Source: Kitasatospora viridis (GTDB taxonomy: Bacteria > Actinomycetota > Actinomycetes > Streptomycetales > Streptomycetaceae). From it: a stretch of DNA of 64,000 nt. The position numbers and the translations under genes are program-made. The stretch lies in assembly GCF_007829815.1 (NCBI RefSeq), contig NZ_VIWT01000001.1, positions 3,061,501 to 3,125,500 of the forward strand, given 5' to 3'. The notes under the pieces are model-generated. The model was not told the origin of the DNA. It saw nothing but the letters and a program-made list of their open reading frames with translations, and did not search any database. This document shows positions 16,740 to 34,478 of this stretch, piece after piece. Position 1 is the first letter of the stretch; every line of letters starts with the position of its first letter.

Positions 16740-17691
16740 CGGACCGTCAACCCCCGGTTCCCGATCACCGAGAGGTAGACGTCCTCCAGGCTCGGGCGGC
16801 CGGTGGACAGCGCGGTGACGCCGTGGTCCAGCAGGTGGCGCAGCACCGCCGCGGTCGCGCCCTCGGCCACCGTCTCCACCACCAGCGCGCCGTCCGGGTG
16901 GTGGGTGACCGCGCCGACCCCGGGCAGTGCGCGCACCGCCGCCGCGACCGGGGCCGGCACCTCGGCGGCGGTGATCCGCTCGTGGGCGGCCATCCAGCGG
17001 CCGATGGTCGAGGGCTGCTCGGTGCCGATCAGCCGGCCGCCGTCGACCAGCGAGACCCGGTCGCAGACCGCCTCGGCCTCCGCCATGTCGTGGGTGGTCA
17101 GCAGCAGGGTGCGGCCGTCGGCGCGCAACTCGCCGACCAGCGCCCGGAAGTCGTGGGCGGCCACCGGGTCCATGCCGACCGTGGGCTCGTCCAGGATTAC
17201 CACCTTGGGGTCGTTGATCAGCCCGCGGGCCAGGTGCAGCCGCTGCTTCATGCCGCGCGAGTAGGTCTCGACCCGCTCGTCGGCGCGGTCGGCCAGCCCG
17301 GTGCGCTCCAGCAGCCGGGCCACCCGGGGCTTCGCCACGCTGCTCGGCAGGTGGAACAACGAGGACCAGTAGAGCAGGTTCTGACGGGCCGTCAGCCGGT
17401 TGTAGAGGCCGCGCTCGCCGCCGAACACGATGCCGACGGTGCGCCGCACCGCCGCCGTGTCGGCCACCACGTCCAGCCCCGCCACCCGGGCCGTGCCCGC
17501 GGTCGGCAGCAGCACCGTGGACAGGATCCGGCACAGGGTGGTCTTGCCCGCCCCGTTCGGCCCGAGCAGCCCGTGCACCTCGCCCTCGGGGACGGCCAGG
17601 TCGAGGCCGGCCAGGGCCACCCGCGGTTCCTCCCCGGGCCGGGGGAAGGTCCGGCGCAGGTCCTCCACCTCGACCATCGCACGCGTACCGG

Positions 17692-17695
<4 letters not shown>
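16736..17695 (-). CDS. ABC transporter ATPase (exporter 1)
   Basis: A 319-residue DrrA-like ATP-binding subunit. Walker A is GPNGAGKTT, the signature reads [15 protein letters not shown], and Walker B is KVVILDEP with the H-loop LLTTHD. The C-terminal 80 residues form the extra domain usual in DrrA-type drug exporters. The ATG overlaps the NRPS stop (ATGA), so the exporter is co-translated with the synthetase. It is a clear paralogue of the ATPase at 44047. Confidence 0.93.
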
Positions 17696-27984
<10,289 letters not shown>

Positions 27985-27993
27985 GCCTGGTTC

Positions 27994-28278
27994 CTAGTTC
28001 TCCTCGTGCCGGGCGCAGGCGCGCCGGGCGTCCGACACGACGCTCCACAGCCGTCCGGGCGTGGCGAAGGTCTCGAAGGTGAGCACCTGGTCGTCGATCT
28101 CCACCTCGTACTGGTCCTCCAGACCGACCAGCAGTTCCACGATCCGCAGCGAGTCGAGCCCGCTCGCCAGCAGGTCGGTGTCCGGGGTGATGCCGTCGAG
28201 CTCCGGCAGCACCCGGCGCAGCAGTTCCTCGTACCCGGTGTCCCAGCCCGGGGCGGCCGTCCCGTTCGGCGCGGTCAC
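27994..28278 (-). CDS. Free-standing carrier protein
   Basis: A 94-residue carrier with the pantetheine Ser in LASGLDSLRIVELL (residue about 43). Its GTG start overlaps the transglutaminase-like gene's stop (GTGA), and it ends 9 bp before the NRPS, whose first domain is a condensation domain. It may present a starter unit to that domain or hold the acyl group that the transglutaminase-like enzyme handles. The neighbouring KDEL-like acidic helices are normal for carriers. Confidence 0.88.
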   Translation of the reverse strand: MTAPNGTAAPGWDTGYEELLRRVLPELDGITPDTDLLASGLDSLRIVELLVGLEDQYEVEIDDQVLTFETFATPGRLWSVVSDARRACARHEEN

Positions 28279-29219
28279 CGCAGGATCGCCATCTCGCGCG
28301 CGCGGACCCCGTGGTGGGTGGTCAGCGAGGCGACCTCGTCGCGCTCGCCGGGGGAGCTGGTGAACCAGTAGACCCCTGACATCGCCAGGTCGTCCGGCCA
28401 CCGCGCCGGGTCGGTGATGCCCAGCTCGCCGAGCACCCGCAGGAAGAACGGGTCCACGGCGGTGCGCTCCCCGTCGATCACCGCCTCCACCCACCAGTGG
28501 TAGATCGGGAACGGCTTGACCAGGATCAGCCCGGTGGCCGCCCGGGCCGATCCGCCCTCGGCCCGCACCGAGGCGACCAGCCGGCGGGAGGCCAGCCGGC
28601 AGTCGGCCAGCCGGGTCTCGCGCAGGAAGCCCAGGTCGTGGGAGAGCGCGTCGGGGAGCACGTGGAAGCGCACGTCGGCCAGCTCGTCGACGGCCGCGCG
28701 CCAGGGCGCCGGGAAGTCCACCCGCCGCGGTGCGACGGGCGGGCGGGTGAGCGCGATCCGGAACTGCTGCTCCGTCAGCCGCTCGACCGCGCCGGCCGGC
28801 GGGCCGGCGGCCACGGCGAGCGCGAACGCGCAGGGGCCCGGGTGCCCCGGCTCGGGGCAGCGCGCCGAGACCTCCAGGACGAGCTCCTCCTCGCCGGCCG
28901 CAGCGAGGCCGGCGAAGGCGTTGCCGATCCGCCGCAGCCCGTTGACCCGGGGCGAGGCGACCGAGAGGCCGATCACCACGTTGTCGATGTCGGTGCGGTC
29001 GAAGCACAGTTGCGAGTCCACCTCGGCGTGCGGCAGGCCGAGGTCGAGGCAGCTGTCGAGCAGCTCGCGCGGGATCCGGTAGACGCCGAGCGCGCGCTCG
29101 TACGACTCGGTGTAGACGCGGTGCCCGTCCGGCACCCGCAGCACCCGCTCGACCAGCTCCGCGACGCGATCGGTCACCGGCGCGCCCGGTCCGTCCTCAG
29201 CCACCATCGGGCCGGCCAC
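28275..29219 (-). CDS. Transglutaminase-like enzyme
   Basis: A 314-residue protein whose C-terminal half shows the transglutaminase core: C207 in LADCRLASRR, the LVASVRAEGGSARAATG strand-helix segment, H241 in IYHWWVEAVIDG and D256 in AVDPFF. These give the Cys-His-Asp triad in the right order and spacing. The N-terminal 150 residues are not recognised. In andrimid biosynthesis AdmF, a transglutaminase homologue, joins two carrier-bound acyl groups by an amide bond. Coupling here to a carrier gene makes that role plausible. GTG at 29219 follows GAGG; an ATG at 29207 is possible. The 3' end overlaps the carrier start. Confidence 0.72.
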   Translation of the reverse strand: MAGPMVAEDGPGAPVTDRVAELVERVLRVPDGHRVYTESYERALGVYRIPRELLDSCLDLGLPHAEVDSQLCFDRTDIDNVVIGLSVASPRVNGLRRIGNAFAGLAAAGEEELVLEVSARCPEPGHPGPCAFALAVAAGPPAGAVERLTEQQFRIALTRPPVAPRRVDFPAPWRAAVDELADVRFHVLPDALSHDLGFLRETRLADCRLASRRLVASVRAEGGSARAATGLILVKPFPIYHWWVEAVIDGERTAVDPFFLRVLGELGITDPARWPDDLAMSGVYWFTSSPGERDEVASLTTHHGVRAREMAILR

Positions 29220-30231
29220 CGTCCTCGTCCTCGGCCCGCCGCGCGGTGGCGACGACCCGTTCGATCACCTCGTCCACCAGGACGGCCTCGGCCAGCGGGC
29301 AGCCGGGCCGGCCGGTGCCGGCGACGGCGGCCAGGAACTCGCCGAACACCGGTGCCAGCACGTTGGGTTGGGGCGCGAAGCGGCGCACCCGGCGGCCCCG
29401 CGGGCGGTGCTCCGCGAGCAGGCCGCCGTCCAGCCGGGGCAGCCGGAGCGCGTGGTCCGCCGCGACGCAGGCCAGCCGGTCGCGGGCGGGGCCGTCGGCC
29501 CAGTCGCAGCTCAGCCGCGCCGTCGTGCCGCCGGCCCAGGCCAGCTCCACCGAGGCCCGGCGCTCGGCGCCGCCCGGGAAGCGGTCGCCGACCGTGCCGC
29601 GCACTGCGGTCGGCGGGCCGAAGAGCCAGCAGAGCAGGTCGATCCGGTGGCTGCCGGCGTCGGCGAGCACGCCGCCGCCGGAGACCCGTGCCACCGTGCG
29701 CCAGTGCATCGGGTCCGCGGGCTGCGGGGCGAAGGGGGCGCGGAACCCGGCGCTCACCCGGTAGGGGCCGGACCGCAGCGCGCCGCGCAGCGCCCGCAGC
29801 GCGGGGGCGGAGCGCCGGTAGTAGGCGGCGGCGGTCACCACCGGGGCGGCGGCGGCCGCGGCGAGCACCTGGGCCCGGTCGTAGCCGAGCGCGCCGCCCA
29901 GCGGCTTCTCGACCAGCACGTGCCGGCCGGCCGCCACCGCCCGCAGCAGCAGCGGCACGTGGGCCACCACGGGCGTGGCGACGTAGACCGCGTCGACCCG
30001 GGCGAGCAGTTCGTCGAAGTCGTCGCTGCCCCGCTCGGCCCCGAACTCGGCGGCGGTGGCGGCCGCGCGGGCGCGGTCGCGCCCCCAGACGCAGCCGACC
30101 CGCTGGCCGAGGCCGAGCAGCGCCGGGAGGGCGCGCCGGCGCACCACGTCGCCGTAGCCGGCCACGCCCCAGCGCAGCCGCGGTACTGCCGAACAGGTCA
30201 CGGCACGACCGCTCACGGCACGACCGCTCAC
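29197..30231 (-). CDS. Gfo/Idh/MocA-family NAD(P) oxidoreductase
   Basis: A protein of about 344 residues with the N-terminal Rossmann fold (LRWGVAGYGDV) and the family's EKP motif (HVLVEKPLGG), then the alpha/beta substrate domain with GGGVLADAGSHRIDLL. Members oxidise or reduce sugars, inositols and related cyclic alcohols. The start is uncertain because the 15-bp repeat at 30198-30242 offers three in-frame GTGs; 30231 overlaps the dehydrogenase stop (GTGA), while 30201 gives a shorter form. With the Zn-type dehydrogenase and DegT enzyme it could build an amino sugar or aminocyclitol unit. Confidence 0.85.
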   Translation of the reverse strand: MSGRAVSGRAVTCSAVPRLRWGVAGYGDVVRRRALPALLGLGQRVGCVWGRDRARAAATAAEFGAERGSDDFDELLARVDAVYVATPVVAHVPLLLRAVAAGRHVLVEKPLGGALGYDRAQVLAAAAAAPVVTAAAYYRRSAPALRALRGALRSGPYRVSAGFRAPFAPQPADPMHWRTVARVSGGGVLADAGSHRIDLLCWLFGPPTAVRGTVGDRFPGGAERRASVELAWAGGTTARLSCDWADGPARDRLACVAADHALRLPRLDGGLLAEHRPRGRRVRRFAPQPNVLAPVFGEFLAAVAGTGRPGCPLAEAVLVDEVIERVVATARRAEDEDGGRPDGG

Positions 30232-30242
30232 GGCACGACCGC
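30198..30242. repeat. Three perfect 15-bp tandem repeats at a gene junction
   Basis: TCACGGCACGACCGC occurs three times with no mismatch. On the coding strand each copy carries a GTGA, so the dehydrogenase stop and three possible oxidoreductase starts lie in it. The repeat length is a multiple of three, so slippage changes only the oxidoreductase N-terminus. Confidence 0.95.
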
Positions 30243-31256
30243 GATCTTGAGCGTCTCCGGCGGCGGTCCCGGGTACGGGCTCGGGGTGCCGCTCGGGGTG
30301 AGCAGGCTGCTCGCCGAGAGCCGCTCGATCGCGGCGGGCAGCTCGTCCAGCGGGTAGCTCGCGCTCAGCAGCGGGGCCAACTCCACCTGGTCGGCCAGGC
30401 GTTCCGCGACGGCCATGGTGGCGGCCCGGGCCAGGTCGGTGGGCTCGGCCGCCATGTGCACCCGCAGGCCCTTCTTCTCCCAGGCGATCATGTCGAAGGA
30501 GACGCGGGTGTCCACGTGGTGGGTGCCGAGGAAGATCACCAGACCGTTCTGGCGGACCAGTTCGACGCACTGGTTGGCCGTTTCCGGGGTGCCCACCGCG
30601 TCGATGGCCACGTCGAAGTCAGCGCCGACCAGCTCCCGCGCGGACACCGGCCCGCCCGGTGCCCGCACCGTCCGGTCCGCGCCGAGCGCGGTCGAGCGCT
30701 CCAGCCGCCACGGGTCGAGGTCCACGGCCACCAGCTCGGCGGCGCCGCGCCGCCGGACCACCTGGAGGGTCATCAGGCCCACCGGCCCCTGGCCGATCAC
30801 GGCCACCCGGTCGCCGAGGCGCACGCCGCGGGTCGCGTGGATCGCCAGCGGCAGCAGCTGCAGGATCGCGCCCTGCTCGAACGGGATCCGCTCGGGCAGC
30901 CGGCCGACCGAGATCTGCCGGGCCAGCGCGAACTCGGCGAACCCGGTGGTGATCGGGGTCCGCAGGAAGACCCGCTCGCCGGGCCGCGAGGTGGCGCCCG
31001 GGCCGACCGCCTCGACGGTGCCGGCCACCTCGTGCCCGAAGCAGCCCACCGCGCAGTGGTCGCGCAGGCCGAGGTAGTGGTAGTAGGCCAGGTCGCTGCG
31101 GTTGCAGACGGTGCAGGCGCCGACCCGGACCAGCACCTCGCCGGGGCCGGGCACCGGCACCTCCCGGTCCCGGTGCAGCTTGAGCTCGAACCGGCCGGCG
31201 AGCTCGGCGGCCCGCATCCGGCCCGCCGTCGGCTGATCGTTCGTCATCTCACTCAT
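30228..31256 (-). CDS. Zinc-type medium-chain alcohol dehydrogenase
   Basis: About 342 residues of the MDR superfamily. The catalytic zinc site is visible (Cys in ACTVCNRSD, then GHEVAG), and the NAD(P)-binding loop is VAVIGQGPVGLMTL. The four-Cys structural zinc lobe is missing, as in some sugar and cyclitol dehydrogenases. I chose the ATG at 31256, 10 nt after GGGGAG; an ATG at 31277 overlapping the oxygenase gene is the alternative. It probably oxidises a secondary alcohol for transamination, working with the Gfo/Idh/MocA and DegT enzymes beside it; substrate unknown. Confidence 0.85.
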   Translation of the reverse strand: MSEMTNDQPTAGRMRAAELAGRFELKLHRDREVPVPGPGEVLVRVGACTVCNRSDLAYYHYLGLRDHCAVGCFGHEVAGTVEAVGPGATSRPGERVFLRTPITTGFAEFALARQISVGRLPERIPFEQGAILQLLPLAIHATRGVRLGDRVAVIGQGPVGLMTLQVVRRRGAAELVAVDLDPWRLERSTALGADRTVRAPGGPVSARELVGADFDVAIDAVGTPETANQCVELVRQNGLVIFLGTHHVDTRVSFDMIAWEKKGLRVHMAAEPTDLARAATMAVAERLADQVELAPLLSASYPLDELPAAIERLSASSLLTPSGTPSPYPGPPPETLKIAVVP

Positions 31257-31263
31257 CGTGATC

Positions 31264-32130
31264 TCACTCCCCGTCATCCGCGGACCACGGCTGCTGCCAC
31301 GCGCTGCGCACGCTGGCCAGCGCCGACACGAACCGGAGGTCGGTCGACAGGCGCATGGTCTCGGTGGTGGTGTCCAGCGTCGCGTGCACCGTGTCCGGCG
31401 AGTGCAGCACGACGTCGCCCGCGCGGAAGTCGGTCCACAGCCAGCGGCCGCCGAGGGTCCGCGCGGTCCAGGCGAGGTCGTGGCTGAACGGCCGGGCGTC
31501 GTCGGGCCGGTCGGTCACCGGCCGGTCGCCGTCGAGCCGGCCGGGGTCGAGCCGGTGCGAGCCCTCCAGGTAGACCACGCCGCCGGTCTCCAACGGGCAG
31601 TCGCCGAGCGGGATCCAGGCGGTCACCAGCTCGCCGCCGGCCCCGCTCGGGTAGGCGCGGTCCACGTGGGCGCGGGCGGCGCTGCGGGACGCCGAGTCGT
31701 AGTGCCGCAGGATCCGGCGCGGCACCAGCTGGACCGGCCCGCCCAGCACCGAGCGGGCCAGCCCGGCCAGCTCCGGGCTCCGGGTGAAGGCGGCGTACGC
31801 GTCACTGCGCACGAAGTCGTGGGCGGGGTGCCCGGCCGTCCCGTAGGGGGCGAGGCCGACCGGGGGCCGGCCGGAGTAGACGCCGGCGGCCGGCCCGGTC
31901 CCGGGCTTGAGGTACCCGGGCGGGAAGAGCGAGAAGTAGGCCTCGCGGACCGCCCACACCTCGGCGGGGTCGAGCACCCCGCGCAGCAGCAGGTAGCCGT
32001 CCTGCCGGTACCGCTCGCGCAGCCGGTCCGGGTCCGCCAGGAGGTCGGTGCTGTCGGCCATGGGGGCGCTGTTGGATTCGTCCAGCTCCAGGACGACGCC
32101 GTTGGAACTGCATCGGGCGACTGTCTTCAT
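31264..32130 (-). CDS. PhyH-type Fe(II)/2-oxoglutarate dioxygenase 2
   Basis: A 288-residue dioxygenase of the phytanoyl-CoA hydroxylase family. Iron ligands are H155-V-D157 in RAHVDRAY and H249 in PDTVHATLD. It should hydroxylate an intermediate made by this operon. The ATG at 32130 is preceded by GGAAAG; a GTG at 32148 is possible. It is more compact than, and only distantly similar to, the oxygenase at 8362, so two separate hydroxylations are likely. It lies between the LuxE-like and dehydrogenase genes. Confidence 0.84.
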   Translation of the reverse strand: MKTVARCSSNGVVLELDESNSAPMADSTDLLADPDRLRERYRQDGYLLLRGVLDPAEVWAVREAYFSLFPPGYLKPGTGPAAGVYSGRPPVGLAPYGTAGHPAHDFVRSDAYAAFTRSPELAGLARSVLGGPVQLVPRRILRHYDSASRSAARAHVDRAYPSGAGGELVTAWIPLGDCPLETGGVVYLEGSHRLDPGRLDGDRPVTDRPDDARPFSHDLAWTARTLGGRWLWTDFRAGDVVLHSPDTVHATLDTTTETMRLSTDLRFVSALASVRSAWQQPWSADDGE

Positions 32131-32151
32131 GGTTCTTTCCGTCGGCACGGC

Positions 32152-33258
32152 TCAGTAGACTCCCTCGATCAGCCGGCCCGTCTCCACGGTCGGGGCCGGC
32201 CGCACGGCCGCGACGCCGTCCCAGGGGAACCATGGGTGCGGTGCCGTGCGCAGTGCGCTGTCGCGTTCGATGAGGTTGGGGATGAAGAGGTCCTCCAGCA
32301 GCGTGGTGGTGACGACCGTGCCCCGCTCGCCGTACTCGACGTCGGTGGTCCAGTCGTCGGCCCGGGCCACCCGCAGCACCCCGAACGGGGGTGCCAGGTG
32401 GTGGGCGCGCACCGCGTCCGGGGTCAGCGGGTCGGCCTGCAGGGCGTGCCCGACCAGGGTGTTGCCGTAGGTGTCGATCCACTGCACGCCGCCGAGGAAC
32501 TCCTCCTTCAGGAAGCGCTCCTCCTCGGCCGTCCCGGAGGTCCCGCCGGTGCAGACCGCGCGGATCCCGTAGTCGGCCAGCGGCTCGTCGAGGGCCGCGG
32601 CCAGCACCAGCAGCAGCTTGGTGGTGGTGAACAGCAGGCTCGCCTCGCGCCGGGCCAGCAGGCTGAGCGTCTGGGCCACCAGGTGCGCCAGGTAGCCTTC
32701 GGGCCCGGCGCCGCCGCCGATCTGTGCCTTCACCCAGCGCGGGTCGAAGTCGATCGCGGCGACGGCCCCGCACCAGCTGTCCGCGAGGCCCTCGACGAAG
32801 TGGCCGTACGCGTGCGGCCCGCTGGGCGTCATCGCGAGCACGTCGCCGCCGGCCACGCCGCGCGCCCGCAGCATCGCCGCGTACATCGCCACGTCGTTGT
32901 CCAGCCGGGTCACGTTGACGATCCGGCAGGGCGCGCCGCTGGTCCCGCCGGTCTCGAAGACCCGGAACGGGCGGTCCGCGAAGCCGCGCGGCAGCAGGTC
33001 GCGCACCCGTGCCCGGCGCAGCCGCTCCTTGTCGAAGACCCCGAACCGGCGCAGGTCGGCGAAGCCGCCGACCGCCTCCAGCGGGTCGAAACCGAGGCTG
33101 TCGCGCTGGTCCAGCCAGAACGGCGAGCCGGTCGCTGGCGAGAAGTGCCAGCGCACCATCCGGCGGGTCCACTCGTCCAGGCCGACGTCGAGCAGCGGCA
33201 GGGACTCGGCCATCTCCTGGTACATCCGGCCCGCCTCGGCCGGGACGGCTGCGGTCAT
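32152..33258 (-). CDS. LuxE/PaaK-like acyl-adenylating ligase
   Basis: A 368-residue protein of the LuxE / phenylacetate-CoA-ligase-like part of the ANL superfamily. Key signs are FETGGTSGAPCRIV (the Ser/Thr/Gly-rich AMP loop), IRAVCTGGTSGTAEEERF, and WIDTYGNT. It lacks the long C-terminal domain of NRPS A domains. In LuxE such an enzyme activates a fatty acid and passes it to the LuxC reductase. The gene overlaps the LuxC-like gene (ATGA), which supports the same pairing here: carboxylate activation and then reduction to aldehyde. Substrate unknown. Confidence 0.72.
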   Translation of the reverse strand: MTAAVPAEAGRMYQEMAESLPLLDVGLDEWTRRMVRWHFSPATGSPFWLDQRDSLGFDPLEAVGGFADLRRFGVFDKERLRRARVRDLLPRGFADRPFRVFETGGTSGAPCRIVNVTRLDNDVAMYAAMLRARGVAGGDVLAMTPSGPHAYGHFVEGLADSWCGAVAAIDFDPRWVKAQIGGGAGPEGYLAHLVAQTLSLLARREASLLFTTTKLLLVLAAALDEPLADYGIRAVCTGGTSGTAEEERFLKEEFLGGVQWIDTYGNTLVGHALQADPLTPDAVRAHHLAPPFGVLRVARADDWTTDVEYGERGTVVTTTLLEDLFIPNLIERDSALRTAPHPWFPWDGVAAVRPAPTVETGRLIEGVY

Positions 33259-34478
33259 CGCTGGCTCCCGATGGGGTGGTTGACGATGTGGTGGGTGACG
33301 CCGCCGTCCGCCGCGAGGGCGGCGGCCTGCTCCGGGGTGGCCCGCAGCACGGTGGCGAACGGGAAGGGCGGCTCGAAGCCGAGCAGCGGGTGCGTCCCCG
33401 AGCGCGGCTCGACGCCGACCAGGGTCGGGGCCAGGTAGCGCGAGCCGTCCGCCGCCGTGCTGAGCAGCGGCCGGCGGGTGAACCGGCGGTCCGCCGGGCC
33501 GATCCGCCGCTCGACGTGCTCGGCGGTGCGGGCCGCGCCCTCGGCGTCCCGGCTGGCCGCCAGCGGCCAGGCCGGGTCGGCGGGTGCCAGCCGGATCCCG
33601 TCCAGCAGTTCGCCGAGCCGGACGGCGACCGGCTCGGGGTCGTCCAGGCACAGGATGCTGCGGACGGTGGTGCAGAACCGGCCCGCGTCGCCGGCCACCA
33701 GCTCCAGCAACTGCCGGGCGGCGGACGCCGGTTCGGCCCCGGCGGCGACCACGGCGCGGACCCGCAGCGGTCCGTGCACGGTGGCGGTGGCCCGGTCGCC
33801 GAACTCGGCGGCCACCTCCGCGCCGCCGTACAGCACCTGACGGTCCGTCACCTCGACCAGGGCCCGCAGCACCGGCCGGGCGGTCGGGTAGCAGCCGATC
33901 AGCTCGGCCGGCCAGCCCTCCTCGACCAGCGCCGCGACCAGCCGCAGCGCCGAGAACGGCTCCCGGGTGCTCGGCCTGACCCACAGCGCGCTGCCCGCCG
34001 CGGCGGCCCGCAGCACCGACTCCAGGCAGGTGAAGGTGTTGCCGGGCAGCGAGACCAGGGTGAGCGGCGGCCGGCCGGCCGCAGTGCGGGGCGCCTCCGG
34101 CTCGGTGACGATGGCGTCCAGACGGTCCGTCAGCATCCCCTGCCAGCGCTCGACCAGGGCGGCCGGCAGCCCCGCGCCCGCCCAGAGCGTCGCGGCGAAC
34201 TCCTCGGGCCCCTGCGGGCCGAGGCCGCCGCACCGCACCGTGCCGCCGGTGAACCGCCGCCACGCGGCCCGGACGATGGCGGCCCGGCCCTCACGGTCGG
34301 GCAGGGCGGCGGTGCGGCCGCGCAGCCGGCGGGCGTCGCTGCGGACCAGCACCTCGGGCGCCAGCGACACGGCCGGCAGGCCGGCCGCGGTGGGCGCCGA
34401 GTCCTGCGAGACGGTCCACTCCCCGCGCCGCAGCAGCGGGAGGGGCGCGGCGCCCGGGGCCGGTGCGGTGGGGTTCAT
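33255..34478 (-). CDS. LuxC-like acyl reductase (aldehyde dehydrogenase fold)
   Basis: A 407-residue aldehyde-dehydrogenase-fold protein resembling LuxC acyl-CoA reductase. The probable nucleophile Cys is in DAGRFCTTVRS. The cofactor half includes LVSLPGNTFTCLESVLRAA and the ALWVRPSTREPFSALRL segment, and VLYGGAEVAAEFG fits the family. It should reduce an activated acyl group to an aldehyde with NADPH. ATGA overlaps on both sides couple it to the aminotransferase fusion upstream and the LuxE-like ligase downstream, so the aldehyde may be aminated next. Confidence 0.72.
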   Translation of the reverse strand: MNPTAPAPGAAPLPLLRRGEWTVSQDSAPTAAGLPAVSLAPEVLVRSDARRLRGRTAALPDREGRAAIVRAAWRRFTGGTVRCGGLGPQGPEEFAATLWAGAGLPAALVERWQGMLTDRLDAIVTEPEAPRTAAGRPPLTLVSLPGNTFTCLESVLRAAAAGSALWVRPSTREPFSALRLVAALVEEGWPAELIGCYPTARPVLRALVEVTDRQVLYGGAEVAAEFGDRATATVHGPLRVRAVVAAGAEPASAARQLLELVAGDAGRFCTTVRSILCLDDPEPVAVRLGELLDGIRLAPADPAWPLAASRDAEGAARTAEHVERRIGPADRRFTRRPLLSTAADGSRYLAPTLVGVEPRSGTHPLLGFEPPFPFATVLRATPEQAAALAADGGVTHHIVNHPIGSQR

